This document shows, in pieces, positions 21,344 to 31,068 of a stretch of 64,000 nucleotides of DNA. Origin of the DNA: Brachionus manjavacas. Its lineage: Eukaryota > Rotifera > Eurotatoria > Ploima > Brachionidae. A program made the position numbers and the translations under genes. The notes under the pieces were generated by a model. That model ran no database searches, was not told where the DNA came from, and saw only the letters and a program-made list of their open reading frames with translations. The stretch's first letter is position 1. Every line of letters starts with the position of its first letter. The stretch spans positions 310,001-374,000 of the forward strand of contig JAHQIY010000013.1 in NCBI GenBank assembly GCA_019054805.1, in the 5' to 3' direction.

Positions 21344-21574
21344 CTCACGCCAATAAATGGATGAAAGGATAAATAAAAGATAGTTTTATTTCACTTGCCA
21401 GTTAGAATATATATTTTATATCTGCTTTGGTATCTGGCTCGTACATTTATCTATATTAAAAATTTAAACAAATAAATAAAGTTTTAACAATCAACTTTTA
21501 ATATTTAAAAGCGACATCTTTTTAAAAATTAAAATGTTACTTTTTTTTCAAGATAATTGTCTTTTGATATGACA
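21344..21574 (-). repeat. 5' LTR of Ty3-C (left copy)
   Basis: About 231 bp beginning TGTCATATCAAAAGAC on the minus strand. It matches the right-copy LTRs at 33626-33856 and, with more differences, 37651-37887. It contains a GTGAAATAAAACT stretch that could supply a polyadenylation signal. Confidence 0.8.
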
Positions 21575-21856
21575 CCATTCAAACACACAGAGCAAGAAAA
21601 AGGTAACAATATATTTGAAAAGCTTAACTTCTGTTAATAAACTCTTACAAATATTTTATAGATAAATTAAATCTAATTGTACATAATGTCTTTTTTATAA
21701 ATTCGTTTATTATAATCCTATTTAATTTATTTTTATTTTTTTTATTTTATTTAATGAGACTCATTTTTTAATTCTTTCCTATTTTTCTACTTTTACTTTT
21801 TTAATATTCAATTAAATTGTGGATTTGTATATTATTGTTTTTTTCCTATCTTTTCT

Positions 21857-23015
21857 ATCTCACTTAAAATATTTTATATGCCAAAACAATTTATTATTTT
21901 ATTCCCATTAATAAAAAAAAAAAAGATACAAATAGAACAAAAAACTTTGAATGAATTCAAAACCTTAAAATTTTACTAATTTAAGGTTTTAATTTAGGAT
22001 ATAAATTAGTAAACCCTTTTAAATCGAAGTGATATATAATTTTTCATTTTAATTTATTTATAGGATTAGAAAACTTAGTTAATTAATTAAGAGGTCATTA
22101 ATCTTAATCATTTACTTTTACCTTCCCTGACTTGATCTAAAATGAAAGTTTTATTTGTAAATAATTGTTTTTGCCTTGTTTTTTCAATGTCCCCATTTAA
22201 ATTGCATTTCACTTTTTTAACTCAAAAGTTGGTTTGAAAATTGTTTTCAATGTTAAATACAGAGTGAAAGCAAATACAAATTTTTGCAATTCAAATAATC
22301 AAAAAAAAATTTATTTCTTTTAAACAGGTTTACTTATTTAATTCATAATGAATTTTTTAGAACATAATGATCTTTTCATCCTTTCAAAAGGCATTTAGAA
22401 TACATTTAAGTTTTTCACAAAAAGAAATATTGCTTTTCTACACAAACAGTCAATAAACGATTTTTACACTTCCAATTTCTTTTTTAACAGTCCCTTCCAA
22501 CAAGCTGCTTATTTTTTCATTATTCATTATTCATTATTAATTTAAAAAACAAACTTTACTTTTATTTTTAAATTATTAGATAATGCTTCCTTATATTAGA
22601 TAATATTTATAAAAATTGGAACAATATTGAGAAAACATGCTTAAATTTGCTTGATTCAAAATTTTTAGAAAATATTAAACCGTTTAAATGTTATTCAAGT
22701 TTCGCTGAATTGAAATGATCGAATTGAAACGAACTTCACAACCACAAATTTATTTCATTGACCAAATTATTTATTTTCTTTCTAGGAGAAGAAAAATTTA
22801 AGGTTTTCAAAAATTAAAGGAAAATTTATAAATTGGTTAAATTCCAAAATACCAAAAAAAAAAAAAGCCGCCGTCAGTGCTGATAGACCTTAAATTAGTA
22901 AAATTTTAAGGTTTTGAATTCATTCAAAGTTTTTTGTTCTAATTGTATCTTTTTTTTTTATTAATGGGAATAAAATAATAAATTGTTTTTGCATATAAAA
23001 TATTTTAAGTGAGAT
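21857..23015. mobile_element. Non-autonomous DNA element with 131-bp terminal inverted repeats (left)
   Basis: 21857-21987 and 22887-23015 are reverse complements starting ATCTCACTTAAAATATTTTA and including a palindromic CCTTAAAATTTTACTAATTT run. The 0.9 kb between them has no ORF, a (TCATTAT)3 microsatellite at about 22517-22541, and a word (ATTGAAACGAACTTCACAAC at about 22733) that recurs as a hairpin in the spacer at 27858-27976. No clear target duplication is visible, so the exact ends are uncertain by a few bases. Confidence 0.65.
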
Positions 23016-23065
23016 TTTTAAAATTATATTTAAATTTTTGAAATGCTCAGTAAAGATGCTTTGTC

Positions 23066-23438
23066 TTAATTACTTGATTCGAATTCTTCAGCTGTCATCT
23101 TAAGCTTAGTTTTATATGAAGTTTTTAGTTGTTCTTTAATTTTTATTGCCTCATTTAGTCGTTTACTCAAACCGGACAATTCTTAAATTAGATATTGAAA
23201 AAATAAAATGAACAAACAATATATTTTAAAAATTTACCTTGTTCATATTCATTGTATATTGATAAATTTTCTTTTTTTTTGAATTTGGTTAAATTGTTCT
23301 GATTCTAGAAATATATTTCAAAAAATTTATATAAACATATAAAATTTATAAATTTATATAAAAATTTATATTTTCACAAACTTTAATTTTACCTTTTGAT
23401 AACAAATCTTTTAATTTACACAATTGTTTAGTTTGCAT
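23066..23438 (-). CDS. Small three-exon coiled-coil gene (left copy)
   Basis: Mirror copy of 31761-32134. ATG at 23438, two short introns with GT-AG ends, stop TAA at 23066-23068. The A-run in exon 2 is 9 here against 10 on the right. Only 11 would keep exon 2 in frame with the open frame of exon 3, so this copy is frameshifted or the run is miscounted. See the right copy for the protein description. Confidence 0.5.
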
Positions 23439-23542
23439 GTTATTAAAAACGGTAAAAATTTGCCGCTTGTATATGGTTTATTTACTAACAAACAACAAAC
23501 AACTTATATTCGATTTTTTAAATTTCATAGCGAGAAAATAGC

Positions 23543-24130
23543 TTGTTGTCTAAAAGCGTGTCTTGTGATTTTGAAGCTGGCATCATAAATTCAATCGAAG
23601 ACATTTTTCCTGAAGCTGATATAGCTGGTTGCTTTTTTCATTTTAAAAAATCAATCTGGCGGATTATTCAAGATCGTGGTCTAGCTACTAAATATAATGA
23701 TTTAAGCCTTGAAGAGAATTTATTACGCAAGTATAGTAAAATGTTAGCATGCTTAGCTTTTGTTCCAGTTGAACATGTAATTGACGGTTTTGTTTTATTG
23801 CAGGGATTAACCCCAAATGATTTAAAATGTTTATTTACTTATTGAAGAAAACTATATAGGGGCCAAAAAACGAACCAAAGTGCCGAGTTGAAAAGATCCG
23901 TGATTTGATCGTGAATTATGGAATTGTTATACCAGAACTTGTTTCAAGAACAAATAATAATCTAGAAGGCTGGCATAACGCACTCAAATCAACTATAAAA
24001 TTATATCCGCATCTTTTGAGTTTATATACTAGTTTAAAATTATAACTTTGAAACACTGAAAATGAATATGTTAAGTTGTGTACTGGTCAAGTGAACAAAA
24101 AAAGCCGCTTTATATAAAATTAGAAGATCA
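23543..24130 (+). pseudogene. MULE transposase fragment 1, C-terminal half (left copy)
   Basis: Frame 23543-23845 carries CDFEAGIINSIEDIFPEADI, then GCFFHFKKSIWRIIQDRGL, which is the second Asp and the C/H-rich stretch of Mutator-like transposases, followed by YIG-like sequence. After frameshifts another frame reads SRTNNNLEGWHNALK, the conserved RTNN and EGWH (candidate third acidic residue). The N-terminal part with the first Asp is absent; a matching N-terminal half lies at 38651-39345. MULE transposases excise and insert DNA elements in the nucleus. Frame breaks are shared with the right copy. Confidence 0.75.
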
Positions 24131-24218
24131 AATTTGTAAAATTGTATCGGATTTTTCATCAATGAAAATTATAGATTTTTTGTAAAATTTATCTTTATTA
24201 ATTAAGTTTTAATTTGAT

Positions 24219-24362
24219 TGTCGAATGATGTCGAATTTTTTTTGGTCTAATTAATCACTTGTCGAAATTTTACTTGTCTAAATAAAAACTTGTTTAAATT
24301 TACCTTTCTGAAATTTAATCGTCGAATTATAACCTTTCGAAAATTGTTTGTCGAGTTAATGT
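24219..24362. repeat. Degenerate TTGTCGAA-type phrase repeat (left)
   Basis: About ten imperfect repeats of an 8-15 bp phrase: TGTCGAATT, CTTGTCGAAATTTTA, CTTGTCTAAAT, CCTTTCTGAAATTTA, TCGTCGAATTATA, CCTTTCGAAAATT, TTGTCGAG. It sits just beyond the MULE fragment and may be part of that element's terminal region. A different phrase array lies near MULE 2. Confidence 0.5.
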
Positions 24363-24610
24363 ATTACTACATGCAGTCAGGTGCTCACAGTTGTAAGAAA
24401 GGTGCTGAGTATCCGGTTGAACAATGTAGGCATATCTTTAATAATCGTTGATATTTTAGTAGCATAAAGAGCCTAAAAAGAAAAGCAGCAACAAAGCGAG
24501 TAAAAATTAGCAATATGCGGTTCCTTTTTAAAATATTTAATAAAATATTTAAAAATTTAATTTTTTTTAAAATGAATCATTAAAATTTAAAAAAAAATAT
24601 TTTTAATTAC

Positions 24611-24662
24611 TTACAATAGTATGAACTGTTTAATTTGCTATCAACAGTTCATGCTATTGTAA
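24611..24662. other. 20-bp hairpin (left)
   Basis: TTACAATAGTATGAACTGTT pairs with AACAGTTCATGCTATTGTAA across a 12-nt loop, with one mismatch (a G-T pair in one RNA strand). It is surrounded by A/T-rich sequence and not followed by a typical terminator context. A foldback remnant or RNA structure is possible. Confidence 0.6.
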
Positions 24663-24828
24663 TTTTACAGATCAATACTTTTTTCTTAGTTCTGGTTATG
24701 AGTAATAATAGAGGAAACCGAAATTTAAAGAATAATACTTGAAAAAAAGTTTTTTATTTAAATTAAAAAAAAACAATTGAAATAATTTATTTTTTTGTTT
24801 AATAATCAAAATTGGTTGTATTTTTTAA

Positions 24829-25065
24829 TTAAATTTTTGTATACAAAACTAAAAAGGTCTCAGTACAAAAAAATAATCTTTCAAAAATACCTATTTTACT
24901 ATCGGGTTCAAATTTGTACTTGATCTTGCTTCCAAGAGCAGCTAAATTCTCTTTTTTGGACTCAACACTAAGACTGGGCTCAATCTTGGCGCCACTCTCG
25001 CACTGCTGGATGAAAACGAGCCATATTGGCTCTGGACATTGCCAAATTCTGCATAGCCAAGGCAT
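24829..25065 (-). CDS. Unidentified 78-codon ORF (left)
   Basis: ATG at 25065. The N-terminus has MPWLCRIWQCPEPIW, then a hydrophilic SGAKIEPSLSVESKKENLAA part, then basic and hydrophobic residues. The sequence is richer in G+C than its surroundings and diverges head-to-head from MULE 2, so it may be a terminal part of that element. The last residues differ between arms through a homopolymer. Unknown function; a chance ORF in a repeat is quite possible. Confidence 0.25.
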   Translation of the reverse strand: MPWLCRIWQCPEPIWLVFIQQCESGAKIEPSLSVESKKENLAALGSKIKYKFEPDSKIGIFERLFFCTETFLVLYTKI

Positions 25066-25234
25066 GATATATAATTAAAAATATATCTTAATTAAGATTT
25101 AAACCTATATCTACACTTTAAATTATTAAATTATTGTATAAAAAGAAAAAAATTTTTACAGCTATTAAAAACTTTAAAAAAATAAAATTAATTAAGCCAT
25201 AAATTTCCAAAAATTTCAAAGTGAAAGTATTCTC

Positions 25235-26317
25235 TTGAATAACCCTGACGAGTCAATATTGGACGCTGATGATATTGATGAAGAAATTGTTGTTGTAACA
25301 AGAGGAAAAGGAAAAATTTATCATCCGTTATGTTACTTTAAAGATTTTGAAAGAGTCCAAAAAAAGTATCAAGAATGGAGAAATCCAGGCCAATAAATGG
25401 TCAAACAAAGGTATAAAGCCAACAGAATTAGGATTCAAACATTGGTACGAATGTAAGCATTTAATTTTGCTGGTTGCCAAACAACCATGTATGCTTTAGT
25501 TGGAATTGGTAGCACAGGTCGTATCTATGTATCGGATAATGAACACACAAACCACCATCAACAAGAAAAAGTTGAAAAAATTCCTCAACACGTTTTTAGA
25601 CAAAATAATCAAATTTGAAGCCTTATTTTTGAAACCAGAAGCTATCCTTCAAAACCTTATTAGGTATCAATCCTCCAAAAAAATCAAAACTCAATAGCGT
25701 ACTGAAGAAAATAAGATCCGAAAAGCAAGTTTCAAGTCAGCCCACGTTAAATGATCTGAAAGTTTGGAGCGAAAAATTCAACAGAATTTCAGAAGACGAA
25801 GTGTTTGTTGAGAAAATCAAATAGAACCATTGCCGATTCAAACATTTCGAGTGTTTTTAACAACAAAGCGCCAGATGTCGTTTGCTGCAATTAATGTGCA
25901 TGTAATGTCTGATGCGACCTATAAGTTGAAATTTCAAAATTTCCCAGTGTTAACTTACGGAACAACAGACAGAGCAAAACACTTACACCCATTTGGATTA
26001 TCAATTTGTCGCAATGAAACAGATATTGATTTCGCTTTCTTTTTTAGAGCAATCAAAGAAGTTTCAGCAAGTCTAAATCAAGATATTCAACTAAACAAGC
26101 TAATCGCAGACAACGCAGATGTCATAAAAAATGGTTTTGGAAAAGTGTTCAAAGTTCAATCAAGAGTCAATTGCTGGGCTAATGTCAATCGTAACATTGA
26201 CCATGCTTTAAAATTGAACAATAAAATACACAAAGACAATATATTACAATATTTTGAAAATACAAGTATTATTTCAAATAGATCTACAGTCAATCCTCCG
26301 TACAACGAAACCCCATA
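25235..26317 (+). pseudogene. MULE transposase 2 (left, longer copy)
   Basis: Pieces in order: NPDESILDADDIDEEIVVVT and GFKHWYECKH (FLYWCH-like N-terminal region), IYVSDNEHTNHHQQEK, then ALFLKPEAILQNL, and from 25830 the transposase core: SDATYKLKFQNFPVLTYGTT (first Asp), HPFGLSICRNETDIDFAFFF, IADNADVIKNGFGKVF (second Asp) and VNCWANVNRNIDHALK. At least four frameshifts precede 25830. This copy continues past the palindrome edge at 26182, where the right copy is cut. After about 26240 the similarity to MULEs fades. Confidence 0.8.
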
Positions 26318-26500
26318 GAACGAAAAACCCAATAGAACGAATTCGATTATCAGAACCGATTTCGATCAATGGAAAAATGAATACTTTTTATCTTCTATAA
26401 AACGAATTTCGATGCAACGAAAACCCGATACAACAAGATTCTTCTAACGAACCAATTAATCTTTTTCTTAGGAAATAAAACTTCATACAACGAAAAATCA
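26301..26500. repeat. AACGAA phrase repeat
   Basis: Seven AACGAA words in about 200 bp in related contexts (TACAACGAAACC, TAGAACGAAAAACCC, TAGAACGAATTCG, AAAACGAATTTCG, GCAACGAAAACCC, TAACGAACC, TACAACGAAAAAT). It follows the MULE frame and is unique to the spacer. It probably represents a terminal subrepeat of a DNA transposon. Confidence 0.55.
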
Positions 26501-26673
26501 AAAAAAAAAAAAAAATTCGCACCTTTATATTATAAAAAAAATCTTGACATTTAATTAACTAATTGGAAATAAAGCCAAAATTTAATTGTTCTATATTTGA
26601 CTTTATCTATATTCTTTCAATAAAAAATATATATTTACAGGTAAAAATTTTATCTGTTATTCTTTTTATTAAA

Positions 26674-26844
26674 ATGAGTGAAAATTTATCTAATCCTGTC
26701 CCAAAAAAACGAAAATGTTATTCACTTGAAACAAAAAATTGAATGAATGCCACTGCAAATGCGAAAAAAAGAAAACTGGACAATGGTACTCAAAATGAAG
26801 AAAATAAATTGTGCTCAACTTGCAACATGCCAATCAATGACTAA
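26674..26844 (+). pseudogene. Short NLS/CxxC frame with one TGA
   Basis: ATG at 26674, one in-frame TGA at codon 23, then open to TAA at 26842-26844. It contains VPKKRKC and AKKRKLD (bipartite-looking nuclear localisation signals) and ends with LCSTCNMPIND (a CxxC). It resembles the DNA-binding N-terminus of a transposase or a small nuclear protein, but is too short to place. Confidence 0.35.
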
Positions 26845-27145
26845 AAGAAGATATTTTTTTTGTTCTAGATTCAACTCAAAAAATATTTTTTATAATAAAA
26901 GATGTTGTTTTTATTATTTTAGATAAGTTTCTATTTATTTAGATGAGTTTTTAATAAATTAGAGGTAAGCTTATTAAATTAGATTTCTTTTTACTAAAAT
27001 AGCGAATTTTTTATTAAAATTAGCAGGAGGAAAACTATCGGCCCATGATAAATGCTCAGCTTGGTGGAGTCGTGACTCGGCGCCAATTTCAAGCCAAACT
27101 TGGATTCAAAGCCCATTCTTTAGTCATTAAACACCTAATAATTCC
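26845..27145. other. Spacer DNA, no gene
   Basis: AT-rich with diverged repeats of TTAGATNNGTTTTTA (26910-27015), then a short G+C-richer non-coding part next to the exon-like frame. Confidence 0.35.
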
Positions 27146-27590
27146 CTAAACCCCCTCCGGCGATTCGTGGTCGCCCGACGCGCTCAGCATCGACTGCACC
27201 AGACCACTCATACATAGCTCGTACGAAGATAGGCCTTTGTCGGTCTCGCCCACTACTTCTTTCAATTGAACGAGTGTCGACCGAAATTTTGTCTCACGCA
27301 ATGACATCACGTCTTCGATTTGCTCGACCACTCGTTTCAGTGTGATGAAGAGGAGACGCGGCGGCTATTGCTGAAAATAGTCGAAATGGAGTCTATTGGC
27401 CAACGTGACACATTGACGTTTTAATTGTCTTTGTTTGAATTTGGTTGAGTTTTGGTTGGCAGCGGACAGGTATTGCTCGAAAGCGTTCAATTTTGACAAG
27501 TTGGTAGACAGTAAGTGTTTGGGCACGGCGATTGAGTCGCCGAGTGTGTGCGTGCCGCAATCCAAGCTGTGCTTATGATCTGAATGGCAA
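27146..27590 (-). pseudogene. G+C-rich conserved-looking exon in the palindrome spacer, one in-frame TAG
   Basis: On the minus strand an acceptor-like TTTGCCATTCAG (ending at 27591) is followed by a frame open except for one TAG (27365-27367) to 27146. It has about 147 codons of balanced composition and normal G+C content, unlike everything around it: SIAVPKHLLSTNLSKLNAFE, QRQLKRQCVTLANRLHFDYF, then ITLKRVVEQIEDVM, STLVQLKEVVGETDKGLSSY and CMSGLVQSML. The SSYEL-xx-SGLVQ type of motif recalls armadillo-like regions of large HECT-type ubiquitin ligases, but this is memory only and unverified. It looks like an exon of a host gene captured between the arms. Confidence 0.45.
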
Positions 27591-27857
27591 ACTGCTCATA
27601 TATCAGAATCCAGTCAAAATTTGAGCTTATTTTTTGATTTTTTGAATATTGAATAGTTTTTTAAAAAGATCTATTTAATTTGCAAAAATATCTGCATTTG
27701 ATTTAATTTTGTCTTCATGATTTTAATTTTTTTTTTCAAAAAGACACCTGAACGACTAATTAAAAAAAAAAATTTAAATTTAAATTTTTAATAAAGCAAA
27801 TTTGCTTTATTTTTTGAGCAAAAAAATTAAGAAAAAAGCTTATTCCTCAAAAAGTTA

Positions 27858-27976
27858 TTCAAGTTTAGCTGAATTGAAACGAATTTCACAACCACAATAA
27901 ATTTTAATAAGTTATATCTTACAGGGATTGTGAAGTTCGTTTCAATTCGATCTTTTCAATTCAGAAAAATTTGAAA
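27858..27976. repeat. Foldback of a GAATTGAAACGAACTTCACA unit
   Basis: Left half ATTCAAGTTTAGCTGAATTG and AAACGAATTTCACAACC. The right half is the reverse complement with an extra GATC-containing insertion. The same unit occurs singly in the arms at about 22690-22765 and 32440-32510. Confidence 0.6.
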
Positions 27977-28063
27977 GCTTTTTAACTGAAAGAGATAATT
28001 TAGTTCTGCAAAAATTTTAAGGAAATTTGCTTAATACAGTAAATAAGTGTGAAAAAGGTATTT

Positions 28064-28146
28064 TTAGAAGTTCATTAACAGAAATGAAGCTGTTCAAATA
28101 TATTGTTACATTTTTCTTGCTCTCTGTGTTAGAATGTGATTTAATT
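28064..28146. repeat. Dispersed repeat shared with the Ty3-C flank
   Basis: Similar over about 80 bp to 33545-33625 (and its left-arm mirror at about 21575-21655): both contain TTCAAATATATTGTTAC followed by TTTTTCTTGCTC. Ty3-C appears to have inserted into another copy of this repeat. A weaker relative is at about 38395-38440. Confidence 0.5.
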
Positions 28147-28242
28147 AGACAAAAAAAAAGATTACAGAAGAAGAAAATGTAAAATGAATCCATTCGTTTT
28201 GATCTAATTTAATAATTTATTAGTCAATGAAGATTGGTATGT

Positions 28243-29012
28243 TCAGAAATTGCATTTGATCGAGTATTTAACCTTTATCCGTCGAAAAAAGCATTTTCTA
28301 TTTGAAAGATATTTTATTATATTTAGTCTTGAATTACAGCGCTCTTTCATTTCATCCACCATTGGACAATTAGTTTTGAGTCTAACGGGATCCCTTAAAT
28401 TTTCACTTTTCCTCGTTATTTTAGTGGATGTCATTAATTTAAAGGTCAAGAGTAATTTTTACTTTAGTTTTTTTCTCAAAGATCATGTAACATGACTTTT
28501 CAGGAGAAATTTTCATTTTCCATTTGGAAAGGCGCCTTTCAACTTCTTTAAAGTACTTATTAATCATTTTTTCAAGATTTGTCTTTTTAAAAATAAAAAA
28601 AGTAGCCAAATCATCTGCAAAAGGAAGAAAGTATTGGCAATTTGTTTTGTTTCTTTTTGGTATGTCATTTATAAAAATGCTAAAAAGAAGTGGATTTATT
28701 ACCCACCCTTGTGGAACTCTTTTATTGGGTATTGATCCTTTAATGATCATTTACTTTTATCTAAAGGATCTTAAATGCAAAAACGAACTTATCCAATGAA
28801 TAAGATAAGGAGGTAGATTTATTTTAATTATCTTTACAATTAGTCCATCATGCCAAACTCGATCAAAAGCTTTAGAAATGTCAAATTATTGACAGCAGAC
28901 TTATTTCTTTCTATTATAAGACTCTACGACTTTTTGAATGAGAAATAAAGATTATCTGCAGTGCGTCTGCGTTTTCTGAATCCTGATAGCTCATTTATAA
29001 GTAATTTATTGT
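28243..29012 (-). pseudogene. Non-LTR reverse transcriptase fragment ending at the palindrome edge
   Basis: Reads from the boundary with ELSGFRKRRRTADNL, FLKAFDRVWHDGLIVKII in shifted frames, then frame 28750-28439 with KRVPQGWVINPLLFSIFIND and FADDLATFF (catalytic DD), and SKWKMKISPEKSCYMIF. Frame 28449-28243 continues with RLNIIKYLSN. This is a Jockey/CR1-like arrangement by motif style, different from the RT at 10221-10988. It has several stops and frameshifts. Its 5' side is cut exactly where the right arm begins. Confidence 0.8.
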
Positions 29013-29965
29013 TTAGCCCAGCAATTGACTCTTGATTGAACTTTGAACACTTTTCCAAAACCATTTTTTATGACATCTGCGTTGTCTGCGATTAGCTTGT
29101 TTAGTTGAATATCTTGATTTAGACTTGCTGAAACTTCTTTGATTGCTCTAAAAAAGAAAGCGAAATCAATATCTGTTTCATTGCGACAAATTGATAATCC
29201 AAATGGGTGTAAGTGTTTTGCTCTGTCTGTTGTTCCGTAAGTTAACACTGGGAAATTTTGAAATTTCAACTTATAGGTCGCATCAGACATTACATGCACA
29301 TTAATTGCAGCAAACGACATCTGGCGCTTTGTTGTTAAAAACACTCGAAATGTTTGAATCGGCAATGGTTCTATTTGATTTTCTCAACAAACACTTCGTC
29401 TTCTGAAATTCTGTTGAATTTTTCGCTCCAAACTTTCAGATCATTTAACGTGGGCTGACTTGAAACTTGCTTTTCGGATCTTATTTTCTTCAGTACGCTA
29501 TTGAGTTTTGATTTTTTTTGGAGGATTGATACCTAATAAGGTTTTGAAGGATAGCTTCTGGTTTCAAAAATAAGGCTTCAAATTTGATTATTTTGTCTAA
29601 AAACGTGTTGAGGAATTTTTTCAACTTTTTCTTGTTGATGGTGGTTTGTGTGTTCATTATCCGATACATAGATACGACCTGTGCTACCAATTCCAACTAA
29701 AGCATACATGGTTGTTTGGCAACCAGCAAAATTAAATGCTTACATTCGTACCAATGTTTGAATCCTAATTCTGTTGGCTTTATACCTTTGTTTGACCATT
29801 TATTGGCCTGGATTTCTCCATTCTTGATACTTTTTTGGACTCTTTCAAAATCTTTAAAGTAACATAACGGATGATAAATTTTTCCTTTTCCTCTTGTTAC
29901 AACAACAATTTCTTCATCAATATCATCAGCGTCCAATATTGACTCGTCAGGGTTATTCAAGAGAA
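29013..29965 (-). pseudogene. MULE transposase 2 (right copy, truncated)
   Basis: Mirror of 25235-26182. Frames 29960-29697 (FLYWCH-like region), 29696-29490 and 29365-29013 (transposase core with SDATYKL and IADNADVIKNGF). It ends at VNCWA at the palindrome edge, so the part after the second Asp is missing. It shares most frameshifts with the left copy. In the first piece the right copy has one fewer indel, giving a longer open frame. Confidence 0.8.
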
Positions 29966-30129
29966 TACTTTCACTTTGAAATTTTTGGAAATTTATGGCT
30001 TAATTAATTTTATTTTTTTAAAGTTTTTAATAGCTGTAAAAATTTTTTTCTTTTTATACAATAATTTAATAATTTAAAGTGTAGATATAGGTTTAAATCT
30101 TAATTAAGATATATTTTTAATTATATATC

Positions 30130-30369
30130 ATGCCTTGGCTATGCAGAATTTGGCAATGTCCAGAGCCAATATGGCTCGTTTTCATCCAGCAGTGCGAGAG
30201 TGGCGCCAAGATTGAGCCCAGTCTTAGTGTTGAGTCCAAAAAAGAGAATTTAGCTGCTCTTGGAAGCAAGATCAAGTACAAATTTGAACCCGATAGTAAA
30301 ATAGGTATTTTTGAAAGATTATTTTTTTTTGTACTGAGACCTTTTTTAGTTTTGTATACAAAAATTTAA
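30130..30369 (+). CDS. Unidentified 79-codon ORF (right)
   Basis: Mirror of 24829-25065, identical up to FERLFF, after which a T-run differs in length and changes the C-terminal residues. That difference shows the frame near its end is not under visible constraint. Confidence 0.25.
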   Translation: MPWLCRIWQCPEPIWLVFIQQCESGAKIEPSLSVESKKENLAALGSKIKYKFEPDSKIGIFERLFFFVLRPFLVLYTKI

Positions 30370-30537
30370 TTAAAAAATACAACCAATTTTGATTATTAAA
30401 CAAAAAAATAAATTATTTCAATTGTTTTTTTTTAATTTAAATAAAAAACTTTTTTTTTCAAGTATTATTCTTTAAATTTCGGTTTCCTCTATTATTACTC
30501 ATAACCAGAACTAAGAAAAAAGTATTGATCTGTAAAA

Positions 30538-30589
30538 TTACAATAGCATGAACTGTTGATAGCAAATTAAACAGTTCATACTATTGTAA
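30538..30589. other. 20-bp hairpin (right)
   Basis: Mirror of 24611-24662, unchanged including the single stem mismatch. Confidence 0.6.
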
Positions 30590-30837
30590 GTAATTAAAAA
30601 TATTTTTTTTAAATTTTAATGATTCATTTTAAAAAAATTAAATTTTTAAATATTTTATTAAATATTTTAAAAAGGAACCGCATATTGCTAATTTTTACTC
30701 GCTTTGTTGCTGCTTTTCTTTTTAGGCTCTTTATGCTACTAAAATATCAACGATTATTAAAGATATGCCTACATTGTTCAACCGGATACTCAGCACCTTT
30801 CTTACAACTGTGAGCACCTGACTGCATGTAGTAATAC

Positions 30838-30981
30838 ATTAACTCGACAAACAATTTTCGAAAGGTTATAATTCGACGATTAAATTTCAGAAAGGTAAAT
30901 TTAAACAAGTTTTTATTTAGACAAGTAAAATTTCGACAAGTGATTAATTAGACCAAAAAAAATTCGACATCATTCGACAAT
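30838..30981. repeat. Degenerate TTGTCGAA-type phrase repeat (right)
   Basis: Mirror of 24219-24362. Confidence 0.5.
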
Positions 30982-31068
30982 CAAATTAAAACTTAATTAA
31001 TAAAGATAAATTTTACAAAAAATCTATAATTTTCATTGATGAAAAATCCGATACAATTTTACAAATTT

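Larger units (their letters stand above)
18697..21574 (-). mobile_element. Ty3-C, left copy, truncated in integrase
   Basis: Mirror copy of the element at 33626-37887: LTR (21344-21574), PBS, gag remnant (21005-21208), RT (20971-20190), RNase H (19989-19603) and the start of integrase (19331 downward). It ends abruptly at 18697 within the integrase C-terminal region, so there is no GPY/F module, J domain or 3' LTR here. It carries the same frameshifts as the right copy, including NIDD in place of YxDD at the RT active site. The duplication therefore happened after the element had decayed. Confidence 0.9.
18697..26182 (+). repeat. Left arm of a 7.49-kb inverted repeat
   Basis: Position x on this arm pairs with about 55200 minus x on the right arm (29013-36506). 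The sum drifts from 55203 at the outer end to 55195 at the inner end through a few homopolymer-length differences. All ORFs recur as mirror images with only a few substitutions (for example GVGLGTVLYQ against GVGFGTVLYQ, GYIKAPDG against GYIISPDG). The outer edge cuts Ty3-C inside integrase. At the inner edge the MULE frame continues past the boundary on this side only. Confidence 0.95.
27598..28240. other. AT-rich spacer with foldback and dispersed repeat
   Basis: No coding frame. Contains the foldback at 27858-27976 and a segment at 28064-28146 shared with the insertion site of Ty3-C. Confidence 0.4.

Noticed and set aside
28250-28799. Plus-strand ORFs across the non-LTR fragment
   Set aside because: They are antisense shadows of the RT frame that carries the FADD motif on the minus strand.
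27600-29012. tRNA or structural RNA in the spacer
   Set aside because: The foldback at 27858-27976 lacks cloverleaf features and is explained by inverted copies of a dispersed repeat.
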